Source of the DNA: Bin55 sp965116055
GTDB taxonomy: Bacteria > Pseudomonadota > Gammaproteobacteria > Pseudomonadales > Azotimanducaceae
DNA length: 64,000 bases
Direction: 5' to 3'
NCBI GenBank assembly: GCA_965116055.1
Contig: OZ220466.1
Span: forward strand, 1,116,001-1,180,000
The position numbers and the translations under genes were made by a program. The notes beneath the pieces were generated by a model. That model ran no database searches, was not told the origin of the DNA, and saw nothing but the letters and a program-made list of their open reading frames with translations. Positions 17,533 through 26,410 of this stretch are shown piece by piece; positions within the stretch are counted from its first letter, which is position 1, and the number at the start of each line of letters is the position of its first letter.

Positions 17533-17775
17533 GTGGCTCGAGTTGTTTTCCCCGACCATCTTCGTCAATATACGAAAGGCACCGAAGAAATGTCCGTGGC
17601 CTGTGATTCGTTTCGGTCGCTGCTTCGAAAACTTGATGCTGAGTTTCCAGGCATTGAGGAAGTATTGTTGAAGACAGCTGTTGCAATTGATGGACAGATT
17701 TACCAGGATGCGTGGTTAGAGCCGATTCAACCCAACAGCGAAATATTTTTTATGCACCGGATTGAAGGCGGCTGA
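17533..17775 (+). CDS. MoaD/ThiS-like ubiquitin-fold sulfur carrier
   Basis: 80-aa beta-grasp protein ending in the Gly-Gly (HRIEGG) needed for adenylation and thiocarboxylation. The middle segment FRSLLRKLDAEFPGIEEVLL and the late NSEIFFMHRIEGG match the MoaD/ThiS pattern. The start is GTG at 17533. It is not beside other molybdopterin genes; the next gene, 27 nt on, is a ribokinase-like sugar kinase. The molybdenum hydroxylase 3 kb upstream might use a cofactor made with it, but that is inference. It could also serve tungsten cofactor synthesis or another sulfur transfer. Confidence 0.72.
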   Translation: MARVVFPDHLRQYTKGTEEMSVACDSFRSLLRKLDAEFPGIEEVLLKTAVAIDGQIYQDAWLEPIQPNSEIFFMHRIEGG

Positions 17776-17802
17776 AACAGTTAGGGATACTAGGGAGCTG
17801 AG

Positions 17803-18699
17803 GTGCCCAAGCTCGTTAATTTAGGTTCGCTAGGCATTGATCATGTCTATGGCGTTGAGCGCATTGCCCAGGCCGGAGAAACTGTCTCAAGCGAAACTCA
17901 CCATGTGTTTCCTGGCGGTAAAGGATCCAACCAATCTATCGCTGCAGCAAGAGCTGGCGCGGATGTCATTCATGTTGGCCGTATCGGTGCGGACGGGGAC
18001 ATGTTGATAAAGGTACTGAGCAATGCTGGAGTTGCTGTTTCCGGTATTCGGACTAGTCAGGAACCAACTCAACATGCAGTGATTCAAGTCGACAACGAAG
18101 GTCGAAATGCAATTGTGATTTTCGGCGGCGCGAATCGAACACTAACCCAGGAGGATCGGGATTTTGCGTTTTCGCAAATTGAATCTGGCGATTGGTTGCT
18201 TTTACAAAATGAAGTAAACGATGTGGACATTATTCTTGAGCAAGCTGCAGCTCATAACGTCCCGGTTGCATTCAATGTCGCACCGGCCGATGGCCGTGAG
18301 CAGAACTACGATCTGAAAAATGTCAATCTTCTGATCGTCAATGAAATTGAAGCAGCTGCCATCGTTCATGAAGATGCTCCACAACGCGCATTTGACACGC
18401 TAATTGAGCGATACCCCGACACCGTTGTTGTGCTAACGCTTGGCAAGGAGGGGGGCTGGTATGGAGGCGCCGGCGAGCCTCGAAAATCATATAAAGCGCA
18501 TAAGGTGAATGCGGTAGACGAAACGGCGGCAGGCGATTCGTTTATCGGTTACTTTATGGCCGAATGGCTCAAGAATCAAAGTCTCGAAAAGGCGATTATG
18601 GATGCTAACGCTGCGGGGGCTATCGCAGTTACAAAGAGAGGTGCAGCGTCTGCAATTCCAACTCGCGCGCAAGTTGACGAATTTAAAAGACAGATTTAG
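17803..18699 (+). CDS. Ribokinase-like PfkB-family sugar kinase
   Basis: 298-aa PfkB carbohydrate kinase closest in pattern to ribokinase. It has the N-terminal substrate-binding GGKGSNQSIAAARAGA motif and the C-terminal anion-hole and catalytic-base motif DETAAGDSFIGYF. NVAPADGREQNY and LIVNEIEAA are also ribokinase-like. It would phosphorylate ribose or a similar sugar or nucleoside. It starts with GTG at 17803 and overlaps the convergent HAD gene by four bases sharing the stop codons (TTAG). Confidence 0.82.
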   Translation: MPKLVNLGSLGIDHVYGVERIAQAGETVSSETHHVFPGGKGSNQSIAAARAGADVIHVGRIGADGDMLIKVLSNAGVAVSGIRTSQEPTQHAVIQVDNEGRNAIVIFGGANRTLTQEDRDFAFSQIESGDWLLLQNEVNDVDIILEQAAAHNVPVAFNVAPADGREQNYDLKNVNLLIVNEIEAAAIVHEDAPQRAFDTLIERYPDTVVVLTLGKEGGWYGGAGEPRKSYKAHKVNAVDETAAGDSFIGYFMAEWLKNQSLEKAIMDANAAGAIAVTKRGAASAIPTRAQVDEFKRQI

Positions 18700-19361
18700 C
18701 CTCGGTTGAATGTCAATCCGGTTGCGGCTTCGAGTTCAGCAAGCGCAAAATCGGGATCAACCACCTTTATTGTCACCATGCCCATCGCGCGTGCGGGTTT
18801 GAGATTGATACCCAGATCATCAAGAAACACGCACTGATTCGGTGCAACATTTAACCGTTCGCATGCAATTTCGTAGATTTTCGGATTTGGTTTGCGTACG
18901 CCTTCGATAGACGATTCGACAATCGTATCGAATATCGCCATGATGGGGCCGGTGTGAGTGAATTGACGATTCGCTGGCGTATCTTGAGATGGATCCGCGG
19001 GTTTCATGTTGTTGGTGATGCAGCCTACCTTGAAGTACTCTTTACATTGAGCCAAAGCATCAACCATTCGGGGTCTTAACGTCCCTGAAAGTAATGTGAG
19101 AACCTCCGCACCGGATACCGCGTGACCGAGTGCATGACTCTCGTTTCGAAACATGCCATCAAACTCCTCCCGGCTAATTTCGTTTGCTTCAAGTTTAGCC
19201 CATGCATTAGAGTCTGGGTTGGTTGAATTCACCGTGCGAATAAAGTCCTTGGGTAAGCCATTTGCTTGCTCGTAACGGTCGAATGCTTCAAATGGACTAC
19301 TTGTAAAAACGCCGCCAAAGTCCCACAACACGGCTCGCACATTCGAGTTTGGTGTGTTCAA
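18696..19361 (-). CDS. HAD-superfamily hydrolase (subfamily IA)
   Basis: 221-aa haloacid dehalogenase-like phosphatase. Motif I is LWDFGGVFTSS (nucleophile Asp; the second Asp of the usual DxD is Gly, as in the branch related to the epoxide hydrolase N-domain). Motif II is GCITNN, the motif III Lys is in GVRKPNPKIYEIA and motif IV is VFLDDLGINL. The missing second Asp may mean weak phosphatase activity. It is convergent with the ribokinase-like gene; the substrate cannot be told. Confidence 0.78.
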   Translation of the reverse strand: MNTPNSNVRAVLWDFGGVFTSSPFEAFDRYEQANGLPKDFIRTVNSTNPDSNAWAKLEANEISREEFDGMFRNESHALGHAVSGAEVLTLLSGTLRPRMVDALAQCKEYFKVGCITNNMKPADPSQDTPANRQFTHTGPIMAIFDTIVESSIEGVRKPNPKIYEIACERLNVAPNQCVFLDDLGINLKPARAMGMVTIKVVDPDFALAELEAATGLTFNRG

Positions 19362-19424
19362 GGCAATGTGCCAAGTTAGTAGAGAGCGTGCGGAATTATC
19401 AAAACGAGGATTGAAACAGATTAA

Positions 19425-19553
19425 GGGCTGTTGGAAAAATACAGAATCTGCTTGCCTCGGCCACCCGACCTCTTTTTAACCCATTGAAATATAAGAACAT
19501 ATGAGATCAGGCTTTCGTCAAATCAAGATAGCTGAGGTTTTTTCGACGGGCTC
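19425..19553. repeat. Possible insertion-sequence remnant or MITE
   Basis: In the 273-nt gap before the hydratase gene, a stretch begins GGGCTGTTGGAAAAA and ends with TTTTTTCGACGGGCTC, imperfect inverted ends matching at about 10 of 15 positions. Such GGGC...AAAAA ends are common on IS elements. No transposase is present and no target duplication is obvious, so this is weak. Confidence 0.25.
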
Positions 19554-19634
19554 TCATAGTAAGATAAGTTGCCTTTGCGCTGGTGCCAAAATGTAATCGG
19601 TCCAGCGGTAACCAGGGAAACCACCTGAGCAGAG

Positions 19635-20585
19635 ATGAAAGCTATGACTTACAACAATATTGAATATGAAGAGGATGACCGTCTTGCGTTTGTTACTCTT
19701 GACCGACCACAAAAACTTAATGCATTGAGTCACGCGTTGCGTGCAGAAGTCTATGATGCCATGAAAGAAGCGGAGGCTAACCCCAATATTGGCATCATCA
19801 TATTGCGAGGTAACGGTCGATCATTTAGCGCTGGTTACGACTTGGCCCCGGACCCCAACGAGACCAGTGAATTTACATCAGATCGATCCAAAATGCCTGA
19901 TACGGGTACTACGCATCCGCAGCACTATGACTGGTCTCGGCATGCGTTAATGGGACATTGGGTTATCTGGGAACTCGCAAAACCTGTTATATGTCAGATT
20001 CACGGTTATTGCCTTGCTGGCGGGACTGAACTCGCTTCAATGTGCGATTTACGAATCGTTGCCGAGGATGCGTTGATTGGTTATCCGCCAGTGCGTGCGA
20101 TGGGCACTATGGATATGATGTGGGCACCGTGGTTTCTACCTCCGGTTAAAGCGCGAGAGTTTGCATATACAGGCGATACGTTTACCGGTTTAGAAATGGC
20201 GCAATACGGTTGGGCTAACTATGCCATACCTAAGGAAGAGCTTGATGATTTCGTTGAAAAATTCGCTCGGCGGCTAGGCTTTATTGATAACGATCAGCTC
20301 AATTACAACAAACGTGCAGTCAATCGGCAATATGAGATCATGGGTATGCGCACTGGTTTGATGGTCGGGACAGATGTTGAGGCCATGTCGAAACATCGTC
20401 CTGCAGCTCCGGAATTCGGTCGTCGCGTACGTGAAGAAGGGCTCAAAGCGGCTCTTGAGTGGCGCGATGGTCCGTTTCGTGATTTTCGCGGTGCGTATTC
20501 TGACAAACACGCCAATAGGGCACTGGCCGGTAGCGAACGGCGCGACGAAAAGCAGGGCGATGCTGACTACAGTAAAAACGATTAG
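19635..20585 (+). CDS. Enoyl-CoA hydratase/isomerase family protein
   Basis: Crotonase-fold protein of 316 aa. The N-terminal FVTLDRPQKLNAL and the oxyanion-hole stretches GRSFSAGYDL and GYCLAGGTELASMCDLRI are clear. In enoyl-CoA hydratase proper two Glu act as catalysts; here the second position lies around YPPVRAMGTMD, without an obvious Glu, so a hydratase, isomerase or other crotonase reaction cannot be settled. The tail is longer and more charged than usual (GSERRDEKQGDADYSKND). It is monocistronic, and its stop overlaps the next convergent frame in TTAG. Confidence 0.8.
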   Translation: MKAMTYNNIEYEEDDRLAFVTLDRPQKLNALSHALRAEVYDAMKEAEANPNIGIIILRGNGRSFSAGYDLAPDPNETSEFTSDRSKMPDTGTTHPQHYDWSRHALMGHWVIWELAKPVICQIHGYCLAGGTELASMCDLRIVAEDALIGYPPVRAMGTMDMMWAPWFLPPVKAREFAYTGDTFTGLEMAQYGWANYAIPKEELDDFVEKFARRLGFIDNDQLNYNKRAVNRQYEIMGMRTGLMVGTDVEAMSKHRPAAPEFGRRVREEGLKAALEWRDGPFRDFRGAYSDKHANRALAGSERRDEKQGDADYSKND

Positions 20586-20866
20586 CGTTCAAGACGTTTG
20601 CGTTCTATGGCTGTGTGCCATACTTCGAATGAGACATGATCAAATGGATAACCACCGTCCCAGACTTTGCATTTCGCACAAACCGTTGAATCTACTAAGG
20701 TTAGCTGGATTGTGTTTAACTTAAACAGGCTCTTCTGAATAATGATTGAGCACGCCATATGGCGATTGAGCGAGACGACCAGTTTGCGTTCTTTAAGCGT
20801 GTTGTCATTCACCGCCAAGGTAACAGAATGAGCCTCGTAGTGGAAGGGTATGGTGTCGTCCGTCAC
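20582..20866 (-). CDS. Small hypothetical protein
   Basis: 94-aa frame with coding-like codon use and a CxxC pair (VCAKCKVWDGGYPFDH). It has no signal peptide or membrane segment, and no family is recognised. It ends tail to tail with the hydratase gene in a TTAG overlap, the same geometry as two surer gene pairs in this window. It could be a small zinc-binding protein or a gene fragment at the island edge. Confidence 0.45.
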   Translation of the reverse strand: MTDDTIPFHYEAHSVTLAVNDNTLKERKLVVSLNRHMACSIIIQKSLFKLNTIQLTLVDSTVCAKCKVWDGGYPFDHVSFEVWHTAIERKRLER

Positions 20867-21966
20867 ACATGACGCGCCGGGCGCCTAGAAGAGGTGGGAT
20901 GGCTTTTGCAGCGTACCGGTGAATGGAGGAACACTGATATTACTGACGATACCGTCTCTGTTTATTTGTTATCGCAAGGTCAATGTCTGAGGTGCGCTCG
21001 CCCGTTACCTTAGTGTCAGCCGCGCAAACGCCAGTGAGAAGGAGAGGCAGTACGAGCGATTAGGATGCACTGACGCAAGAAGATGGGTTAGATACAGCGG
21101 TAGTGCAAGTTTGTTGATGTGGCCCTTCGCCTTCGGATCTGCGTCCCTGTAGATCTCGCACTGGGTGCTGGCCTTGGTTTATAGCTGGTCAGAGGTATGG
21201 CATCGTGGTAATTCATAGGCCGCTCCAGGTCGGGAGTGGAAAGAGATGGCTGATGTCTGGCCAGTGGCGGGTTGAGCCAGTCAGATTGAATGTCCGCCCG
21301 GTGCTCCAGTCAGCCATGCTGCCGGTAGTCGGTGAAGATCAAGAAGCTTGCCACCCAGTATCACACGCCGCAGCCGCTCAACTTGACCTCTTATCGTCTT
21401 GTGATCGTGTTGCGAGTAGCCCTCACCTTTTCCAATTCCTTCGGGGTGACAATCGTGCCTGCACCTCGCGCCGACTGTTGTGCTTCGAAATATCGGCTTG
21501 AACGGAAACGATTTCGCCGCCTTGGGGTATACTGCTAGATGGTATAGCAGTCGTCCTTCAAGATCGTCGGTGCTTGGGCTAGGGTTGCCTGCATGATGTC
21601 TTGCTTCTTCGTGAGACGGATAGGGACGGCTCTCTTCAGAATGCTGCTCGCTGCCTCTTTCACGGCCAATTTCGCCCTCCTCGTAGCCGAGGAGGCTACA
21701 GGCAATGACGGCTGGTGTGACAGCCATGTGGATGATCCTCATGAGGACATTCAGGGTGCTATCAAGTTGTTGCTGGTTGATGTTGGTATCTGATTTCCGC
21801 AGCGCTCCTCTTTAAGCCGTCTTTCGCGGTAGCCCATCGGATTGAGGTGAAACGAGCGTTGCCTCGCGGGTTGTAGCTGATCTACGGCGTTACCTGTTTC
21901 GCCATGAGACTGCTAGTTGGAGGCAGTTGAAAGAGGCAAGTCAGGTTGCGGAAAACTCGGCTCGGG
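20867..21966. other. 1.1-kb stretch without a convincing gene
   Basis: Frames on both strands at 21205-21742 are open but read as low-quality sequence rich in His, Arg, Ser and Pro. On the minus strand, short protein-like stretches appear in shifting frames, as expected of decayed coding DNA. The stretch is the left edge of the island that carries the sigma-like, ParB-like and helicase genes. No integrase, tRNA or att site is seen. Confidence 0.5.
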
Positions 21967-22641
21967 ATGGGAAAAGAAAAGAACAAGCAAATATATAAGG
22001 CTACAGAGGTACTGGACAAAGCGCAGCTCGCGGTTAACCAAGGCGATGTGTTAGCAATGCTCAGGGCCCTCGGTACGAGTGGTTACCTTGACGGTTTGAC
22101 GCGTCGTCTGCAGAAAAAGTGGAGCGGTTCTCTACCGTGGGAGGAAGTGAATGAATGCATCGCGCAGTCGGTGGATGCGGCGTGCGCGGCTGTGCGCAGG
22201 GGTCATGCTATCCGAACTCTTGATGCATGGTTATGGAAATCGGCGGACAAAATCGCAAACGATAGGTGGCGGTTCGACCTTAGCAAGCGGGTGGAGTTCA
22301 ATGAAGACACTCTACTGGCCGTCTTAAATGCTTCGCAGGGAGATGAAAATGAGGTGGAAAAAGACAGGGAAAAGTACGAAGCGATCAAGATTGCGAGGTT
22401 GCTCCTTCCGAAGATCGGTGAAGGTCAGGTGCGCGATGTCATGGAGTTGGTGATCGACGCTGCTGAGGATGGGCTTCCCGACTTACCGCCATCATCTATC
22501 GCCGACGAGTTAGGCATTTCGAGTGACGCCGCCAGGGCGCTCGTTTCGAGAGGACTTAAGCGACTTCGCAGGCTCGCGGAACAAGAGAGTGTCGAAGTGC
22601 CGACAGCCCTTCAGGAACAGAAGAGAGGAACAGAACAATGA
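21967..22641 (+). CDS. Sigma-70-like (ECF-type) protein at head of island operon
   Basis: 224 aa from ATG 21967 (a TTG at 21946 is an alternative). The middle resembles sigma region 2: LPWEEVNECIAQSVDAACAA then LDAWLWKSADKIANDRWR. The C-terminus is a region 4 helix-turn-helix: PPSSIADELGISSDAARALV followed by SRGLKRLRRLAEQE. This layout is that of ECF sigma factors, although sequence-specific DNA-binding proteins of this fold also occur in mobile and defence operons. It overlaps the ParB-domain gene by ATGA. Its likely role is transcription of, or DNA recognition for, this operon (inference). No anti-sigma gene is seen. Confidence 0.7.
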   Translation: MGKEKNKQIYKATEVLDKAQLAVNQGDVLAMLRALGTSGYLDGLTRRLQKKWSGSLPWEEVNECIAQSVDAACAAVRRGHAIRTLDAWLWKSADKIANDRWRFDLSKRVEFNEDTLLAVLNASQGDENEVEKDREKYEAIKIARLLLPKIGEGQVRDVMELVIDAAEDGLPDLPPSSIADELGISSDAARALVSRGLKRLRRLAEQESVEVPTALQEQKRGTEQ

Positions 22642-24209
22642 GTGACGAAAACAAAAAAAGTTTAGCAGCACTGCTGCATTCGGCGGAGACCATATCCTCC
22701 GATGTTAGTGCGACTGTCAAGGAGATCCTGCGAGAGGGGGTTGAAAAACCACTTTCGCGAGAAGAGATTCGTGTACTCCTCACGAGGATCGTAGAAGCCG
22801 TTCGAAAAGGTGGGTCAAGACGCGGTGACCAGGAAATAGTGAAGCTTCTTGACCGCGAGGCTGAGACCTTGATAGACGATGTCGAAGAGGTTCGAGTTCA
22901 GTTTTTTAGTGGTGCCGAGGAGAGCAGTGCAGGAGTCGCGATTTCAGATCCTGACCAGAAGAGATCAAAGCCGGACGGCAACGAACCGAACCTACGCTTG
23001 CAGGATTATGACGGAATCTCCCCGAGGCCTGTAAAACCTGTTCCCATGTTCCACGGGCGCCCCGTTACGGTGATGGAGGGATTCGTGCTAACTCGGCACA
23101 TTGAACTTTGGGAGCAAAACGAACGATTGAACATCCACCTCGCCCAGTTTCAGCAGAAGTTTGGTCGCGATCCAGATCCTGAAGAGGTCAAGTCGATCAT
23201 GAAGGGCCAAATGTCTTTGCCGGGGATTGAGGAAACCGACCAGTTCGCGATTAGCAACTTGGCCAAGAGTATAGCGGTCAACGGAGTACGTAAGCAGCCC
23301 ATCATTGACATCAATGGCAAGCTTCTCGACGGGAACCGCCGGGTAGCAGCCTGCTACCGCATCCTAGAGGATGACAGCGGTGAATTTACATCCGAAGAGA
23401 AAGAGCGAGCTAAGTGGTTGAAGGTCTGGCAGCTCACGGAACACGCAACGAAACAAGACCGTGATGCTGTGATTGTATCTCTGAACTTCGAGTCTGACTT
23501 CAAGCAGGACTGGCCAGAATACATCAAGGCGCAGAAAGTTCACGACGCTTGGAAGGAACAGCTGACATACGAACTCCGTGCGAGTCCAAGTAAGGCAAGA
23601 GTGAAGGAGATCCGCAAGAACATTGCACGGAAGTTCGCCCTCTCGGTGGACGAAGTCACCCGTTATACCAACATGGTTGACCTCGCGCTCGAGTTTGAGG
23701 ACTACCATGGTTGCTCAAAGGATCCTCACGCTGTGAAGCACCGCGCCTCGGATCGGTTCCAGTACTTTGATGAGCTGAACAAAGGAAAGAAAGCAGGAGG
23801 CGTGCATTGGTCACTGAACCAGTCCGACAGCTTCAAACACCTGGTCTTCGACATTCTTTACGACGGCAAGTTCAAGAACTGGCGGCAGATTCGTGATCTG
23901 AAATTTGTTTACGAGAACGAAGATGCGGTTGAGATCCTGAAGAAGGCACGGCAAGAGGCTGACGTGGAAGCGGCTCAGGAGTACGTGGATGATGCAATCA
24001 GCCTCGCTCGGGCGGCACGTATAGAGCAACGCCAGACGGGAGCGAATACGAGGATCCGGACGTTCACGGAGTGGTTCCTCGGACTTCCGGTCAAGGTATT
24101 TGATCAGAACGAATCTGGTTGCGTGACGTCAGAGAATCTGAGGCGTCTGAGGAACACACTGAACCATGTTGAGACTTACCTTGAAGCGAATGAGTCGGCA
24201 AAGCTCTAG
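22638..24209 (+). CDS. ParB/sulfiredoxin-domain protein of island operon
   Basis: 523 aa. A ParB-like N-terminal-type domain lies in the middle (about residues 200-245: DQFAISNLAKSIAVNGVRKQ then LLDGNRRVAACYRIL). The GNRR segment sits where ParB proteins have the GERR nucleotide-binding box. The N-terminal 110 residues are charged and probably helical. After the domain come helical, lysine-rich segments that could bind DNA (KARVKEIRKNIARKFALSVD has an HTH-like look). It is not next to parA and not near an origin, so chromosome partition is unlikely. Tight coupling to the helicase and the sigma-like gene suggests a DNA clamp or sensor in a restriction-like system. Confidence 0.7.
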   Translation: MSDENKKSLAALLHSAETISSDVSATVKEILREGVEKPLSREEIRVLLTRIVEAVRKGGSRRGDQEIVKLLDREAETLIDDVEEVRVQFFSGAEESSAGVAISDPDQKRSKPDGNEPNLRLQDYDGISPRPVKPVPMFHGRPVTVMEGFVLTRHIELWEQNERLNIHLAQFQQKFGRDPDPEEVKSIMKGQMSLPGIEETDQFAISNLAKSIAVNGVRKQPIIDINGKLLDGNRRVAACYRILEDDSGEFTSEEKERAKWLKVWQLTEHATKQDRDAVIVSLNFESDFKQDWPEYIKAQKVHDAWKEQLTYELRASPSKARVKEIRKNIARKFALSVDEVTRYTNMVDLALEFEDYHGCSKDPHAVKHRASDRFQYFDELNKGKKAGGVHWSLNQSDSFKHLVFDILYDGKFKNWRQIRDLKFVYENEDAVEILKKARQEADVEAAQEYVDDAISLARAARIEQRQTGANTRIRTFTEWFLGLPVKVFDQNESGCVTSENLRRLRNTLNHVETYLEANESAKL

Positions 24210-25995
24210 CGAGATGGAGCCAGACCACATAGTTTGTGCCGAGGTCAGATTAACGGAGAGGCTTGATGCTCTATTCTTGGTGCCAGATCGCGGTCATGAG
24301 ACAGCACTACTACGGGAGATGAGAGATAGTCTAGGTTCAGATGGAATTGGTCTAAGGCGCTCGGCTGAGGGGATCAGGATACCTGAGGCAATCGTGGGGC
24401 GACTAGATGAGATGGGTTCAGGTGTCCAGATGAATTGGACTCCCGAGGCGCGACGGTTCGTCGAGAATCGACGTCGAGTGGAGTTAATCCACTCTGAAGT
24501 GTTCTCGGCTCTCGCACAAATTAGACGTGAAGGTGTAGGCTTGGCTGAGCGAATGGTTGCCGATAGTGCAAGTCTTGGTGTGTTAGACGAGCATCAGGTC
24601 ATAAACGTTGCAGCGATGACCTTGCCAGGTAGCCCGGGCCTCTGTGTGTTCGACGAGCAGGGTGCTGGCAAGACGGTGACTTTCATCTTTGCGTTTGACC
24701 TGCTTGTCGAGCGTGACGAAGCGGATCTCGCAGTTATCGTCGCGCCGAAGAGCATGATAGGTGAGTGGCCCAAGGATCTCGTCCGGTTTCGCGGGGACAT
24801 CTACCGTACGATAATGCTGACTGGTTCTGCGAGGGAGAAGCGCCGCCTTCTCGCAAATGGCGCAGACGTATTCGTTACTAACTTTGAGACGGCGGTGTCC
24901 ATGGAATCCGAACTCCGAGCTCTCATGCGCGCAAGATCGAACCGGACAGTGTTGGCTGTTGACGAGTCGTTCTTTATCAAGTCGCTTGATGCAAAGCGCA
25001 CGCGTGCGCTGCGCCGGTTGCGAGAGTGGGCAGGCCGCGCCTTCGTGCTGTGTGGTACACCTGCACCAAACTCACCCTCAGATCTCGTCCAGCAGTTCAG
25101 CCTCGTAGACTTTGGGTTCTGTTTCAGAGGTATCGATTTGCCGGTGGATCGTGAACTGGCGGCTCCAATCGTACAGTCAGCGATTGAAGAGCGTGGGCTT
25201 TACCTGCGGCATTTGAAGAGAGACGTGCTGCCTGATCTGCCGGTGAAACGGTTCCAGCGTGTGATCGTCCCGATGCAGGAGGAGCAGGCACGTTTGTACC
25301 GCGCGAACCTTGAAGGCTTGGTTTCAGAGGTAGAAGCAGTGGACGAGCCTGGGTTCGTCCGGCAGCGTACGAGTTTCCTAGCGCGTAGATCTATGCTACT
25401 CCAGATCTGTTCGAACCCATCAGGTGTGTCAGAAATGTACACAGAGATACCCGCGAAGTTGGTGGCACTCGAATCACTCGTAGATCAGTTGGTTAGGCAA
25501 CAATACGAGAAGGTCGTGATCTGGTCATTCTACACTGCATCCGTCGCGGCCATTGTGCAACGTTTCGCCCAATATGGGGTCGTCAGATACGATGGTTCAG
25601 TTCCAGACATTAACATGCGCCGAGAGGCGGTACGTCGGTTCCAAGAAGACGATGAGACGATGGTCTTCGTCGCAAATCCGGCTGCTGCTGGTGCCGGGCT
25701 TACTCTTCATCGAGCACGTGTGGCAATTTACGAGTCGCTGTCCAACCAAGCAGCTCATTATCTTCAGAGTCTTGATCGGATCCATCGGCGTGGACAGGCG
25801 CGCGATGTCGAGTACGTGGTCATGCTTTGCGAGGGCACCCTTGAAGTGAGCGAGTACGACCGACTCGTGCAGAAAGAACAGGCGTCACAGGATCTTCTCG
25901 GGGATGATGTCAAGATTCCATTGACACGGGAAACGTTCCTGGCCGACGTTCGCAAGGCCGCTTCGCTGCTGAATACAGATGGTCGTTCGAGCTAG
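24190..25995 (+). CDS. SNF2-family DNA helicase/translocase
   Basis: 601 aa from ATG 24190 (ATG 24166 and 24214 are also possible; all but the last overlap the previous gene). Superfamily 2 SNF2 motifs in order: motif I CVFDEQGAGKTVT (usual DEMGLGKT), VIVAPKSMIGEWP (Ia), VTNFETA, motif II LAVDESFFIK (usual DEAH), motif III LCGTPAPNSPSDLVQQ, the RHLKRDVLPDLPVK segment, VANPAAAGAGLTLHRA (motif V) and QSLDRIHRRGQARDV (motif VI). It is a small, complete ATP-driven DNA translocase without extra domains. SNF2 enzymes of this sort occur in restriction systems such as DISARM class 1. The end overlaps the PD-(D/E)XK gene by 17 nt. Confidence 0.88.
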   Translation: MSRQSSSEMEPDHIVCAEVRLTERLDALFLVPDRGHETALLREMRDSLGSDGIGLRRSAEGIRIPEAIVGRLDEMGSGVQMNWTPEARRFVENRRRVELIHSEVFSALAQIRREGVGLAERMVADSASLGVLDEHQVINVAAMTLPGSPGLCVFDEQGAGKTVTFIFAFDLLVERDEADLAVIVAPKSMIGEWPKDLVRFRGDIYRTIMLTGSAREKRRLLANGADVFVTNFETAVSMESELRALMRARSNRTVLAVDESFFIKSLDAKRTRALRRLREWAGRAFVLCGTPAPNSPSDLVQQFSLVDFGFCFRGIDLPVDRELAAPIVQSAIEERGLYLRHLKRDVLPDLPVKRFQRVIVPMQEEQARLYRANLEGLVSEVEAVDEPGFVRQRTSFLARRSMLLQICSNPSGVSEMYTEIPAKLVALESLVDQLVRQQYEKVVIWSFYTASVAAIVQRFAQYGVVRYDGSVPDINMRREAVRRFQEDDETMVFVANPAAAGAGLTLHRARVAIYESLSNQAAHYLQSLDRIHRRGQARDVEYVVMLCEGTLEVSEYDRLVQKEQASQDLLGDDVKIPLTRETFLADVRKAASLLNTDGRSS

Positions 25996-26410
25996 CAGGT
26001 TCATATCAAACCCTAGCCTGGCCCACGAGGCACGGTGTGGTTTGTTGGAGACGATTGCTGATGCAGCCGGTTATAGCCTTAGATTCCACTTCCCTGACAA
26101 GAAACGCCCGGACGTGCTGCGTCTCCATCTCGACCGAACGGGCCTGTTCCTTGGAGAATCCAAGCACACAGAAGGGCCGTTCGACTTGTGCAGCGTCGAT
26201 CGCCTCCGAGTTTATCTGGACTGTCTCCTACCACTCATCAAGAGAGACATCCGCGGCTTGCTCGCTATTGCGCATCCGATCGGACTAGAACGGCCTTGGC
26301 GGGATCAATTAGACTGGCTCTGCCAAGATACGCCGATCAGTGGTGCTGTTGGAAGCAATAACATCACGTCAACTACGACTGTCACGTTCGTTCGTCTTAT
26401 TTGTGGTTGA
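25979..26410 (+). CDS. Small PD-(D/E)XK-like putative nuclease
   Basis: 143 aa. Residues 43-62 read RPDVLRL, a 14-residue gap, then GESKH, fitting the PD-(D/E)XK nuclease core (Asp45, Glu60, Lys62). An N-terminal helix (LLETIADAAGYSLRF) and a following helix-strand unit (RLRVYLDCLLPLIKRDIRGL then LLAIAHPIG) fit the fold. No closer family is recognised. Its start lies inside the helicase gene, so the two are coupled and may form one enzyme. It could be the cutting or nicking subunit; alternatively an inactive DNA-binding module. Confidence 0.62.
   Translation: MVVRASRFISNPSLAHEARCGLLETIADAAGYSLRFHFPDKKRPDVLRLHLDRTGLFLGESKHTEGPFDLCSVDRLRVYLDCLLPLIKRDIRGLLAIAHPIGLERPWRDQLDWLCQDTPISGAVGSNNITSTTTVTFVRLICG

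Noticed and set aside
21205..21742. Overlapping open frames on both strands (99 and 153 codons).
   Set aside because: Composition is poor (His, Arg, Ser, Pro rich), no motif is seen and protein-like stretches change frame; treated as decayed DNA.
22638..24209. Chromosome partition protein ParB.
   Set aside because: No parA or parS-like sites nearby, the domain is internal, and the neighbours are of restriction type.
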